A stretch of 64,000 nucleotides of DNA, taken from NCBI RefSeq assembly GCF_003710865.1, contig NZ_RHHO01000038.1:167949-231948 (forward strand), written 5' to 3'. This stretch comes from Brevibacillus borstelensis. Its GTDB lineage: Bacteria > Bacillota > Bacilli > Brevibacillales > Brevibacillaceae. How positions within the stretch are numbered: position 1 is the stretch's first letter; each line of letters opens with the position of its first letter. Made by a program: the position numbers and the translations under genes. The notes below the pieces were generated by a model, which saw only the letters and a list, made by a program, of their open reading frames with translations, made no database searches and was not told the origin of the DNA. This document shows, in pieces, positions 37,190 through 46,383 of this stretch.

Positions 37190-37325
37190 ACGAATCCCTC
37201 CAGCTTGTACCATTATTGTACTCCAATAGTCAGGTGCATGAAATAGGTAGAAGGATTGACTTGACTTTGGCTGTCAAATTGAGGGACACTATTAAAAGTA
37301 TTGACAGTATTGGAGTTGATTTCGG

Positions 37326-37799
37326 ATGCGATGTCCGTTTTGCGAGTATAACGGGACTAGAGTCCTAGATTCCCGCCCTTTTAACAATAACAAGTCAATC
37401 CGACGTCGACGCGAATGTGAAGAATGCGAGCGCCGTTTCACCACGTTTGAAGTGGTCGAGGAAACGCCGCTGCTGATCATTAAAAAGGATGGAACACGAG
37501 AAGAGTTTAGCCGGGAGAAGGTACTGCGCGGGTTGGTCCGGGCATGCGAGAAACGGCCTGTCACGCTCGAAGTCTTGGAAAATGTGGTAAATGAGATTGA
37601 AAGAGAGCTCCGCAGCTGCGGTCAAGCCGAAATACCAAGCAAGGATGTCGGGGAGAAGGTCATGGAGCGTTTGTACCATGTGGATGAAGTGGCATATGTC
37701 CGCTTCGCCTCGGTCTACCGCCAGTTCAAAGACATCAATGTTTTCATGAAAGAACTGGAGGAGCTGCTGTCCCAGGCTCGCGGCAACACGGAATCATAA
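37326..37799 (+). CDS. nrdR: Transcriptional repressor NrdR
   Basis: A 157-residue nucleotide-sensing repressor of ribonucleotide reductase genes. The N-terminal zinc ribbon has Cys3, Cys6, Cys31 and Cys34 (MRCPFC and CEEC), and the ATP-cone covers about 48-138, beginning [22 protein letters not shown]. The family length is 150-160. It precedes dnaB and dnaI as in Bacillus. I see no NrdR box in the upstream 130 bases, although TTGAC-N7-GTCAA is present at 37261-37277. Confidence 0.95.
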   Translation: MRCPFCEYNGTRVLDSRPFNNNKSIRRRRECEECERRFTTFEVVEETPLLIIKKDGTREEFSREKVLRGLVRACEKRPVTLEVLENVVNEIERELRSCGQAEIPSKDVGEKVMERLYHVDEVAYVRFASVYRQFKDINVFMKELEELLSQARGNTES

Positions 37800-38027
37800 A
37801 AAGCCACTGCGGTCACCATAAATTTTTCTGGGTACTTAGTCTCAGGCGACAGGCGCTTCAGCCTCCGCCTTTTTTGGCGTACAGACGAAAGGCAGCCCAT
37901 ATTCGACGGACCGAGACGGCATGCTTTGCAGCCGCTTTGGCTCCCGGCTTCCAGTCACTCTCGTATCTATCACCAGTCAGACATGCTATAATAGGAGAAC
38001 CAGAATGGACAGGAAGGAACAAGATAC

Positions 38028-39506
38028 ATGCGCCGTCTCGTTTGGAACGAACTGATGCCCAAAGATCGTTGCGTGGTCCGAATGATGAGACCTCTCAGCT
38101 TCGCCGAGCTGGGCTACGTCACGCAGCTATATTTGCCGATCATCGGTTCAGATTCGTTTTCCCTCTATCAACTGCTCGTTCACGAGGTGCAGGAGGTAAG
38201 CGGGGCCGCAGCTGAAAGCACACACCGCAATCTGATGCTGATGAGCGGACTTACACTGGATCGACTGCTCTTGGCCCGTGAGCGGCTGGAAGCACTCGGC
38301 CTCGTCACAGTCCGGCGCAGGGAAAACCTGCAGCGAGACTACTTTTACGAGTACATGGTGAAGCCTCCGCTGACACCGAATGAATTTTTTGCGGATTACG
38401 TATTGTCGCTCATGTTGTTAAACAAGATTGAAAATATTCGTTACCAGCAGCTCAGACAAAAATATGCGGATCACTTGGGAGCGGCTTTGGATCAGGAATA
38501 TACGATCACCGAAGATGTGACCAAGGATTTTCACGAAGTGTTTCAATCATTGAAAGCTTCCGAGCTGGAAGTGCATCGGGGCTCGGAGCGGGAGCAGTTC
38601 CTCTCGGAGATGGAAAAGAGCTATCCTCCCGCACCGATGCAGGCCGGGTTTGAGCCTGCCGTGGACCATCCGCTCAGCCTGTCTTCGCTGCGTCACTACC
38701 TTCCGGACAACGCCAAGTCCGACAAGGTGTTTTCCAAAGAAGGCGTCGAGGTTCTGTACAGGCTGCAACATTTCTACCAGCTGGACAGTTGGGGACTGGG
38801 CCAGGAGCTCAGAGACTGGACGCTGTACAAGCCGGACGGCTCGCTGGACAGCGAGGTGCTCCGCAAACGGCTGATTCAACGCTATACCGACGACAAGCTC
38901 GTGCGGATAGCGCCGAGCGCGGTTCCCGGTGAAGAGGAATGGGGGCCGGGCCAGCTTCCTCAGCCAGGCAGCGAAATGTTCGTCCGGGTCTGCCGCCAGC
39001 TCTCTCCGCTGACGCTGCTTGAAAAGGTCGTCGGAGGCCGCGTGAGCAAAGTATTTCTGGAGCGGGCGGAGAGCCTGCTGTTCAACGACGGGATGACGGT
39101 CGAGGTGGTCAATGCGCTGCTGCTCCATACGCTCAGCAGCATGCAGATGGAACTGCCAAAGGCTTACATGGAGACGATCCGCGACAGCTGGAAGGCAAAG
39201 CGGATTACGACAGTGGACGAAGCCGTCCGCCAGATACTGGAGCGTGCCGACCAAAAGGCTCAGCATGCGGAGAAAACAAGACAAACAAAAACGGGCAAGG
39301 ATACACCGGTCCGCCGAAATGGCCGCGCCGTTTTGCAGGACAAGCTGCCTGCCTCGGTAGAATGGCAGCTTTCCCAGGAGCAGCAGCGGGAACAAAGCGA
39401 TCAGGAGACGCCACAAGCAAAGCCGGAGCGGGTCAAGACGATCGAGGATGATCCGGAACTGAAAAAGATGCTTGAATCCCTCAGGAAGCGGCAGAGAGGA
39501 GTGTAA
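38028..39506 (+). CDS. dnaB: Replication initiation and membrane attachment protein DnaB
   Basis: A 492-residue Firmicute-specific primosomal protein that helps load the replicative helicase at oriC and restart sites. This is not the E. coli DnaB helicase. The N-terminal winged-helix part spans about 20-140 (FSLYQLLVHEVQEVSG). Two DnaD-like helical modules occur around 290-400 (LLEKVVGGRVSKVFLERAESLLF), followed by an acidic and basic tail. It directly precedes dnaI. ATG 38028 is preceded by AGGAAGGAACAAG; MPKDRC at 38055 is an alternative start. Confidence 0.9.
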   Translation: MRRLVWNELMPKDRCVVRMMRPLSFAELGYVTQLYLPIIGSDSFSLYQLLVHEVQEVSGAAAESTHRNLMLMSGLTLDRLLLARERLEALGLVTVRRRENLQRDYFYEYMVKPPLTPNEFFADYVLSLMLLNKIENIRYQQLRQKYADHLGAALDQEYTITEDVTKDFHEVFQSLKASELEVHRGSEREQFLSEMEKSYPPAPMQAGFEPAVDHPLSLSSLRHYLPDNAKSDKVFSKEGVEVLYRLQHFYQLDSWGLGQELRDWTLYKPDGSLDSEVLRKRLIQRYTDDKLVRIAPSAVPGEEEWGPGQLPQPGSEMFVRVCRQLSPLTLLEKVVGGRVSKVFLERAESLLFNDGMTVEVVNALLLHTLSSMQMELPKAYMETIRDSWKAKRITTVDEAVRQILERADQKAQHAEKTRQTKTGKDTPVRRNGRAVLQDKLPASVEWQLSQEQQREQSDQETPQAKPERVKTIEDDPELKKMLESLRKRQRGV

Positions 39507-39514
39507 AAAGGCAG

Positions 39515-40456
39515 ATGGAATCAATCGGAGAATTTATGCAAGAGCTGGCCAAACGGACGCCTCGGCAGCTACTGACGCCTGACCAGCAGCTGGACAAAAT
39601 GTTCCGTTCATCCGGGTACCTCCAGGCGTTTCAGCAGGCGCATCCCGAGCTTGGCCGCGATGACTATCTCAAAGCGCTCTCCAGCGTCTATACAGCCGTA
39701 AAGGAGCAATACTGGTGCGAGCGCTGTCCAGGGCTGGAGAAATGCCCGAACCTGGTCAAGGGACACAGGAGCAAACTCGAAGTGACTCAAGGTTCCATCG
39801 TCAGTCCGATTACGCCATGTGAAAAGCAGCAAGTGTACGAGGAAGACCAGCGCCGCCGCCGGCTGATGCGCAGCTACTATATTTCCGAAGAGACGATGCA
39901 GGCCAGCTTTGAAAAACTGGAGCTGGATGCGGAGAATCGGGCCGCTGTCGCAGCGGGGATATTATTCAGCGAGCGGGCAGGAACAGGGGAAAAGCTGAAA
40001 GGCTTGTACCTGCACGGACCGTTTGGAGTCGGAAAAAGCTACCTGATGGGGGCGATTGCCCGCGAGCTTTCCGAACGGAACGTGCCTTCTCTGATGGTCT
40101 ATGTGCCGGATTTCATCCGGGAGATGAAAGACTCGCTGGCTGACCATTCCCATTCGGCGAAGCTGGAGGTCTTGAAGGAAGTGCCCGTGCTCATCCTCGA
40201 TGACATCGGGGCGGAAAACCTGACGCCATGGGTGAGAGACGAGATTATCGGCGTCATCTTGAACCATCGCGTCAACAATCACCTGCCTACCTTGTTTACT
40301 TCCAACTACTCGCTGGAAGAGCTGGAGGAGCACATGTCCATCTCCAACGGCAACCGGATCGAACGAACAAAGGCGGCTCGCGTCATGGAGCGAATCCGCC
40401 ATTATGTCGATGTATATCCGATTATGCGAAAAAACCAGCGGATCGAAGGAAAATAG
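39515..40456 (+). CDS. dnaI: Primosomal helicase loader DnaI
   Basis: A 313-residue AAA+ ATPase that loads the replicative helicase. The N-terminal zinc-binding domain has the Cys and His ligands in CERCPGLEKCPNLVKGH. The AAA+ domain (from about 130) has Walker A LHGPFGVGKSYLMGAIA, Walker B VLILDDIGAENLTPW, sensor FTSNYS and an arginine region near the end. It follows dnaB by eight bases. Its terminator hairpin lies beyond its stop, inside the end of the convergent ydcF-type gene. Confidence 0.93.
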   Translation: MESIGEFMQELAKRTPRQLLTPDQQLDKMFRSSGYLQAFQQAHPELGRDDYLKALSSVYTAVKEQYWCERCPGLEKCPNLVKGHRSKLEVTQGSIVSPITPCEKQQVYEEDQRRRRLMRSYYISEETMQASFEKLELDAENRAAVAAGILFSERAGTGEKLKGLYLHGPFGVGKSYLMGAIARELSERNVPSLMVYVPDFIREMKDSLADHSHSAKLEVLKEVPVLILDDIGAENLTPWVRDEIIGVILNHRVNNHLPTLFTSNYSLEELEEHMSISNGNRIERTKAARVMERIRHYVDVYPIMRKNQRIEGK

Positions 40457-41110
40457 TCAAAACGGATGAGAGAGGTGCCATTTGGTGAGAGCCAGCACCT
40501 CTCTTGCTTTATGGTAAGGGCCGTACAGGACGTGGGATTTCACTCCGACGGGCGAAGCGTCTATTTCCATCGACTCGGCCATGTCGACCGCTCGCGCCAG
40601 GTGGTAATCGTGACTGACCACGAGAGCTTGCGACAGCCCGTGCTGCTGCATGATTTCCTTGCTGAAAAGCAGGTTTTCGTAGGTGTCCCGGGCTTGATGC
40701 TCCATGAAGATCCGATCCTCGGGCACCCCCTGTTCAACCAGATAGTTTCGCATGACGGCTGCTTCCGTGGACGTTTTCCCTTCGCCAAGCCCCCCCGTAA
40801 CCAAGAGGTATGGTACATACCCCTCCCGATAAAGCTCCAGCGCCTGGTCCAGCCGCTCCCGCAGTCCCGGACTCGGACGGTCACCCCAGACGCCAGCACC
40901 GAGAACGATCGCCACATCCGCCTTACGCGGCACAGCCTCCTGAATCGTGCGCTCGATTTTCCACAAAAGATATCCGGACCAGCAGCCCAAGATCACGATA
41001 CAGGCAGCGAGGATTCGAAATATTCGCTGCTTTCGGCTCTTGCTGGGCTTTATGCGGGATGGATTCATTCGAACTGACCTTCCATCGTTATTTCCTGTTT
41101 GTACATTCAT
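40457..41110 (-). CDS. YdcF/SanA (DUF218) family membrane protein
   Basis: A 217-residue protein with an N-terminal signal anchor at about 31-52 and an extracytoplasmic DUF218 domain: ADVAIVLGAGVWGDRPSPGLRERLDQAL, VTGGLGEGKTSTEAAVM, MEHQARDTYENLLFSKEIM and VVSHDYHLARAVDMAE. E. coli relatives SanA and YdcF are tied to envelope permeability; a catalytic role is not settled. The ATG at 41110 lies five bases after GAGG. An internal ATG (41068) is also possible. It abuts dnaI tail to tail. Confidence 0.88.
   Translation of the reverse strand: MNVQTGNNDGRSVRMNPSRIKPSKSRKQRIFRILAACIVILGCWSGYLLWKIERTIQEAVPRKADVAIVLGAGVWGDRPSPGLRERLDQALELYREGYVPYLLVTGGLGEGKTSTEAAVMRNYLVEQGVPEDRIFMEHQARDTYENLLFSKEIMQQHGLSQALVVSHDYHLARAVDMAESMEIDASPVGVKSHVLYGPYHKAREVLALTKWHLSHPF
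40470..40508 (+). terminator. Probable dnaI terminator inside the convergent gene
   Basis: GAGAGGTGC (40470-40478) pairs with GCACCTCTC (40495-40503); the following TTGCTTT is only a weak T run. The stem lies inside the last codons of the minus-strand YdcF gene. Confidence 0.5.
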
Positions 41111-41180
41111 TTTTCCTCAAGCTCCTGTATCAATTATGTAGAATCGGCTGGACCAAAAGAATCGTCCGAACCAATGATAA

Positions 41181-41339
41181 ATGCCCAGCCCGCCCCGACG
41201 GCTGCTTTTTTTGCGGAAAAGGGTGCCTCCTGCGGACGCGGTACACGTTCGGTACTTCGGCACACGCTCGGAGCTGTATGGCTGCAGTCGGACCACAAGA
41301 CACGTCATGGATTTGGTCGAGCAGCTTTTCAAGTATTAA
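41181..41339 (+). CDS. Possible small ORF in the ydcF-BIG gap
   Basis: A 52-codon frame in a 416-base gap. The basic N terminus (MPSPPRRLLFLRKR) is followed by a plausibly coding region that ends in TTRHVMDLVEQLFKY. There is no clear ribosome site, other frames are also open here, and I recognise no family, so this is weakly supported. The rest of the gap (41340-41526) contains TTGACA at 41411 but no good -10 at the standard distance, and leads to the ribosome site of the BIG-repeat gene. Confidence 0.3.
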   Translation: MPSPPRRLLFLRKRVPPADAVHVRYFGTRSELYGCSRTTRHVMDLVEQLFKY

Positions 41340-41526
41340 TGACGATTCTAGCTTGAAAAGCGTTACGGGAGCGCATGTTTTTCCGGGGAGTTTTTCCAAA
41401 GGCGGTTGCCTTGACACTATTCAGACACATTTTGGACACAATTAAAACGCAAGGCTCATGTAAAATTATTCCCTGGTGCCGATAACCATAAAAGGGACTT
41501 CAAAATACCAACGGGGGAGGAAAGTC

Positions 41527-44112
41527 ATGAACTGGAGAAAACTGTTACTTGGGTTTCTCGCTCTGCTGCTCATATGTGGAGGCGGAACCGTGGGAACAGC
41601 ATTGGCAGCGGATGAAATCTCACGTCTGGTCCTGTCCAAAAACGAATTAGCGATGGAGACCGGAGACACGATCTCGCTGTCAGTAACTGCGGTATATGTC
41701 TCAGGGAAGACAGAGGATGTCACGATAAAGACGGAATGGAATAGTGAAAACACAGGCGTAGCCACTGTCTACGCAGGAACGGTTACAGCCAAAGCGGTAG
41801 GGACATCTGTCATTACAGGTTCTTACATGGGAAAACAAGCGGTGGCTACAGTCACGGTCACCCAAAAGCTGAAAGCCTTGACAGTGGACAAGCAGTCGGT
41901 CGATATCAGGAAGGATAAATCCCAACAGTTGAAATTGACCGCTTCCTATAGTGATGGCAAAACGGAAGAGGTAACAGAAAAAGCGGACTGGGCGATCGAC
42001 AATACATCGGTAGCCACTGTGACCAACGGACTGATCAAAGGTCATGGCTCGGGTACGGCTACGGTAACAGCCAAGTTCGGACGCCTGACCGTCGCCATCC
42101 CGGTCAGCGTGGAAATTGTCCGTCGTTTGGAGCCGGAAAAAACGCAAATTTCCTTGCTGAATGGCAAATTTGAAACGATTAAATTGACCGCCTTGTACCC
42201 GGATGGCTCGGTCGAAGAAGACGTCGCCGGTGTCGCAGAATGGTCCAGCGACAACGAAGCGGTAGCGGATGCGATCAAGGGGAAAATCACCGCATACGGG
42301 CCGGGTACAGCGGTCGTTACGGCCAAGTACGGTACAAAAACAGCTACTATCAAGGTAGATGTTGACTCGACTCGTACGCTGACAGTGAACAAGCAGGATC
42401 TGTTCATGCACGTTGGCGACGAGGAAACGCTTGAGCTCACGGCTCTCTACGCAGATGGCAACAAGGATACGGTAACAGAAACAGCGGAATGGAGCTCCGA
42501 CAAGCCTGAGGTCGCTTCTGTCAGCAAAGGAAAAATCATTGCCCACGCATCAGGCGAAGCGGTCATTACTGCCAAATACGCAGAAAAAAGCGTGCAAATC
42601 CGGGTGGATGTAGAGGTGCCCCGCTATCTCGATCCGAAGCCTGCATACTTGCCAATGCGCTCTGGAAGCTCTGAGAAAATTACGCTGGAAGCAACCTTTG
42701 TCTCCGGGAAACCGGAAATCATTACCGACAAGGCAGAGTGGTCTTCTTCCAACAGTGACATCGCGTTCGTCAAGGACGGCGTTGTTTCTGCCTATAAAGC
42801 CGGATCAGCCACCATTACAGCCAAATACGGCGGAAAGCAAGTGACCATCCCGGTCGATGTAGACCTGCCGCAAAAGCTGACACTGGATGAAACCTCGCTG
42901 AATCTCCAAATCGGCGGTTCTGCAGACGTAAAGGCGACCGTCATTTATCCGGGCGGAGCCAACGAAGATGTAACCAAAAAGGCGGAATGGAAGAGCAGCG
43001 CGGATAATGTAGCGACTGTGCGCCAAGGTACGGTAATTGGCGTCGGCACTGGTGCGGCTACGATTACGGTCACCTATGCGAACCGCTCTGTCAGTCTGCC
43101 GGTGAACGTAGGTGTCATCCAAAGCATCGTCCCGAGCCAGAAGAAGCTGGTCATGAAGAATGGACAAAGCGAGACGATCAAGCTGACCGCTACCTACACG
43201 GATGGCGAAGAAAAGGATGTCACCGCCCAGGCTGTATGGAAAAGTGCCAATCCGGAAATTGCTGAAGTCGTGCTTGGCAAAGTAACGGCGATGGCTTCAG
43301 GAAAAACAACAGTTACGGCTGTCTTTGACGGCAAGACGATCTCTATTCCCGTCGAGGTCGATCAGGCACAAACACTGAGCATGGAGCCTCGCATGCTGAT
43401 TTTGACGGTCAACGAGTCGGCTGACATCGTTTTGACAGCAACAGACGCTTCCGGCACATCCCGCAAGGTTACGGATGACGCCGTATGGAAATCGAGCAAT
43501 CCAAAGGTGGCGGATGTCGACAAAGGGCATGTCATCGGTTATGGCAGCGGACGCGCCACGATTACAGCCACTTACGGAGGCAAAAGCGTCACCGTGCCGG
43601 TCGAAGTCGGAATCGTGACGGCCCTGGAGGCAAACAAGCGATTTGTTTCACTGAAATCCGGTAAAAGCGTGCAAGTCGCGCTGACCGCCAAGTTCTCCGA
43701 CGGCAGGACTTCGGACGTCAGTGCAGATGCCGAATGGAGGGTGTCCGGCTACAAAGTCGCCGATGTGTCCAAAGGATTAATTACGGGCGTCGGCTACGGC
43801 AAGACGACCGTCACTGCCCGCTACAACGGAAAGACCGTTACCATTCCTGTCGAAGTGGATATGTTGAAGTATCTGAAAACCGACGTGGTTCAGATCGAAA
43901 TGCAAAAAGGAGAAACCAGAAAGGTGAAGGCGATCGCTACCTATACGGATGGCACGGAAGAAGACGTAACCATACCGGCTCTCTGGACAACCTCCCGCCT
44001 GTTGACGGCCGACGTGAAGGACGGCATCATCAAGGCGACGGGTACAGGAAAGGCGACGATTACGGTCACGTATGGCGGCAAGCGTACACCGGTGGTCGTG
44101 ATCGTGAAATAG
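41527..44112 (+). CDS. Secreted protein of ten BIG2-type Ig-like repeats
   Basis: An 861-residue secreted protein. A signal peptide (1-28, ending TALAA) is followed by ten tandem repeats of about 83 residues to the end, with no other domain. Each unit has the bacterial Ig-like group 2 pattern: a SLKxG-like strand, TAxYxDG with DVT, AEWSSSN, a VATVxxGxIxAxxxG turn and a TITAxYGGKxVTIPVxV ending. Such domains act as adhesive or spacer modules. There is no LPXTG or SLH anchor. ATG 41527 follows GGGGGAGGAAAGTC. Upstream codons in frame to 41476 are not used. Confidence 0.88.
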   Translation: MNWRKLLLGFLALLLICGGGTVGTALAADEISRLVLSKNELAMETGDTISLSVTAVYVSGKTEDVTIKTEWNSENTGVATVYAGTVTAKAVGTSVITGSYMGKQAVATVTVTQKLKALTVDKQSVDIRKDKSQQLKLTASYSDGKTEEVTEKADWAIDNTSVATVTNGLIKGHGSGTATVTAKFGRLTVAIPVSVEIVRRLEPEKTQISLLNGKFETIKLTALYPDGSVEEDVAGVAEWSSDNEAVADAIKGKITAYGPGTAVVTAKYGTKTATIKVDVDSTRTLTVNKQDLFMHVGDEETLELTALYADGNKDTVTETAEWSSDKPEVASVSKGKIIAHASGEAVITAKYAEKSVQIRVDVEVPRYLDPKPAYLPMRSGSSEKITLEATFVSGKPEIITDKAEWSSSNSDIAFVKDGVVSAYKAGSATITAKYGGKQVTIPVDVDLPQKLTLDETSLNLQIGGSADVKATVIYPGGANEDVTKKAEWKSSADNVATVRQGTVIGVGTGAATITVTYANRSVSLPVNVGVIQSIVPSQKKLVMKNGQSETIKLTATYTDGEEKDVTAQAVWKSANPEIAEVVLGKVTAMASGKTTVTAVFDGKTISIPVEVDQAQTLSMEPRMLILTVNESADIVLTATDASGTSRKVTDDAVWKSSNPKVADVDKGHVIGYGSGRATITATYGGKSVTVPVEVGIVTALEANKRFVSLKSGKSVQVALTAKFSDGRTSDVSADAEWRVSGYKVADVSKGLITGVGYGKTTVTARYNGKTVTIPVEVDMLKYLKTDVVQIEMQKGETRKVKAIATYTDGTEEDVTIPALWTTSRLLTADVKDGIIKATGTGKATITVTYGGKRTPVVVIVK

Positions 44113-44166
44113 CGAATGCAACAGAAAGAAAAAGTGCAACAGAAATAGCGTGTCTATCAGCAACGG

Positions 44167-44199
44167 GAACTCTGCGAATGTGCAGGGTTCTTTCGTTTG
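44167..44199 (+). terminator. Terminator after the BIG-repeat gene
   Basis: GAAC-T-CTGC and GCAG-G-GTTC pair around a short loop (44167-44191), followed by TTTCGTTTG. Confidence 0.65.
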
Positions 44200-44338
44200 T
44201 TCGGACTTAAAGATCAGGTACAAATACCTAAATTTCGCATCGGTTATTGCCGATAAAAGAATGTGCAACAAATATATCTCCTGAACACTCAGGAGAACGG
44301 CCATCATTCTTTTAATCAGACAAAAGGAGACTGACAGC

Positions 44339-46177
44339 ATGAAAAGGGGTTTCAAAGCAGGCAGTATCGTATTTACCGTATTTTCTCTCATTCTTTCAGC
44401 AGGGATAGGTCCCGCCTACGCAGCAGATTACGATACGGCGAAGCTTGTCTCTACGTACTCGTTTCCCCCTGTTTTTCAGGAGGTAATCGCAGATCAGACA
44501 GGAAGCATTACGGGTACGGTGGTGGTCGATACGCGATACGAGGCAGACGTGTCGCTCTTGTTTACCGATGAAAAAGGAAAGAATCGCAGGGAGATTCAGA
44601 TTTGGAATGGAGGCAAAGAGAAGCTGGCTTCGGGCGTGACGACCAAAGCAAAGAACGGCAAGGAAAGAGTTCTCCATCCATCTGGACAAAGCATTGAAAT
44701 CAATATCAAAACACTGACATTCACCATTCCGGCGAAGGCTTTGGATCTCGCCCCGGGCGAGTACACGGTAATCGTACGGGGACGCGATACCGCGTTTTTC
44801 GTACCGGACGTGACGAGAGAAGAGTACTCCAAGGAAAAGCAAATCGTGCTGCCTGATGCGGGAGCGGAGAAAGTCTTTCCTGGAGGAATCAAGGTCGACA
44901 AGGATGGCACCATCCAGATTACGATCAAGTCATCCGCTGTCTCCACGCGAGCCAAATGGGTGATGGTGATCATCGATGAGAATGGCGAGGAAGTAAAGCG
45001 CATCAGCATCAATCCAAAGAACCCGCAGATTTCACTTGGCAGCCTGAAGCTGACGAGCGGTGAATACACGATATATCTGGAAGTCACAGACGGCGGTGAC
45101 GTTCTTCGCTCCGAATCGGCTGTGCTTGTCATACCGACAGCGGGAACGGCAGGAAGCGGCGCGGGTAATGTCGGTACAGGACCGGGAGCAGGTGTAGGAA
45201 TAGGCACAGGAACTGCGGGCAACGGAGGATTTGTACCGAGCCTCAACTTCCCTGGACAAATCCGCCTGTCAAACGACGGCACCATTCAGATCCGTCTGGA
45301 CCTTACCAGTGAGTACGCAAAGGCGAGATTTACGCTCCTCGTCTTGAATGAGGACGACAAGGTCGTCAAACGCATTCCGATCAACCTGAAAAATCCAACC
45401 ATCTCCGGCAAAGGCCTGTCCCTTCCGGCAGGCGAATACGCGCTCGTTCTGGAAATGGTGAACGGCGGCAAAAAATCGTACTCCTCCAGCATTTCGTGGA
45501 CGATCTCAACGAAAAGCAGCTCGACGTTTACGATTCCGAGCGGCGCCTCCTTTCCGGGCGGCATCAAAGTAAACAGCGATGGAACGATCAGCATCACCCT
45601 GGAGTGGAAAAGCTCGTACAGCAGTTATGAGTGGTATGTCGTCGTCTATGATGAGTACGGCAAGTCGGTGAAGCGCATTTCGCTGAATCCGAAGAATCCG
45701 GTCTTCTCCCTGCAAGGGCTGAACCTGCCGACAGGTGGATACACGATTGTGATCGAGGTGGAGGATACGGCCAGCGGTTCCTGGGCAACCTCTTTGCCGG
45801 CTTTTGTCACCGTCAACCAAACGAGGGATATCGTCATTTTCATCGACGGGGCGCTGCAAGTGTTCCAAATGCCTCCGGTCGAAATCGACGGTCGTACGCT
45901 GGTTCCTTTGCGTGCCATCTTTGAAGCGCTAGGGGCAAAGGTAGAATGGGACGAAGCGACCCAAACCGTAACGGCTACGAAAGACAACAACACGATTCAA
46001 CTGACGATCGGGTCCAAGGTCGCGTATAAGAACGGAAAAAAGATCAATCTGGACGTCCCGGCCCAGCTCTTTAACGGAGACACGACGATGGTGCCGATCC
46101 GTTTTGTCAGCGAAGCGCTGGGAGCGAAGGTAGGCTGGGATGCTTACTCCAACTCGGTCGTGATCAGCAACGAATAG
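44339..46177 (+). CDS. Secreted protein with three beta modules and a copper-amine-oxidase-N stalk domain
   Basis: A 612-residue protein with a signal peptide (1-28, ending AYAAD). Three related modules of about 90 residues begin at FPGGIKVDKDGTIQI (about 180), FPGQIRLSNDGTIQI (303) and FPGGIKVNSDGTISI (405). A Gly/Ala/Thr-rich linker lies at 265-300. The C-terminal 115 residues form the stalk domain, with two copies of GRTLVPLRAIFEALGAKVEWD-like sequence. These stalk domains are common on Brevibacillus and Paenibacillus exported proteins and may bind the wall. It follows the BIG-repeat gene, suggesting a shared surface role. Confidence 0.85.
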   Translation: MKRGFKAGSIVFTVFSLILSAGIGPAYAADYDTAKLVSTYSFPPVFQEVIADQTGSITGTVVVDTRYEADVSLLFTDEKGKNRREIQIWNGGKEKLASGVTTKAKNGKERVLHPSGQSIEINIKTLTFTIPAKALDLAPGEYTVIVRGRDTAFFVPDVTREEYSKEKQIVLPDAGAEKVFPGGIKVDKDGTIQITIKSSAVSTRAKWVMVIIDENGEEVKRISINPKNPQISLGSLKLTSGEYTIYLEVTDGGDVLRSESAVLVIPTAGTAGSGAGNVGTGPGAGVGIGTGTAGNGGFVPSLNFPGQIRLSNDGTIQIRLDLTSEYAKARFTLLVLNEDDKVVKRIPINLKNPTISGKGLSLPAGEYALVLEMVNGGKKSYSSSISWTISTKSSSTFTIPSGASFPGGIKVNSDGTISITLEWKSSYSSYEWYVVVYDEYGKSVKRISLNPKNPVFSLQGLNLPTGGYTIVIEVEDTASGSWATSLPAFVTVNQTRDIVIFIDGALQVFQMPPVEIDGRTLVPLRAIFEALGAKVEWDEATQTVTATKDNNTIQLTIGSKVAYKNGKKINLDVPAQLFNGDTTMVPIRFVSEALGAKVGWDAYSNSVVISNE

Positions 46178-46294
46178 GCGAAGCGGGGGAAACCGTTTTT
46201 GTCCGCTGCCCGAAAAGACGGCAGAGCTTAACGTGATATTTCTTCCTTGATAAGTGTAGTAACTAGTCAATAAAAAGATTTGTGTTAGTCAATA

Positions 46295-46360
46295 AAAAAT
46301 CCCTCTAGCTTTGGCGGACTGCAAACGAAAGAGCAGTCGCCGTATTGCCAGAGGGATTTT
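46295..46360. terminator. Long bidirectional terminator hairpin
   Basis: AAATCCCTCT pairs with AGAGGGATTT, and an inner GGCG/ACTGC arm pairs with GCAGT/CGCC. A runs precede and T runs follow, so it can serve both the stalk-protein gene and the convergent efeU gene. A TAGTCAATAAAAA repeat occurs twice just upstream (46264 and 46287). Confidence 0.75.
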
Positions 46361-46383
46361 CTATTGAATGGGAATGCTCAGCG

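Noticed and set aside
41411..41440. Promoter of the BIG-repeat gene from TTGACA at 41411
   Set aside because: No acceptable -10 hexamer lies 16-18 bases downstream.
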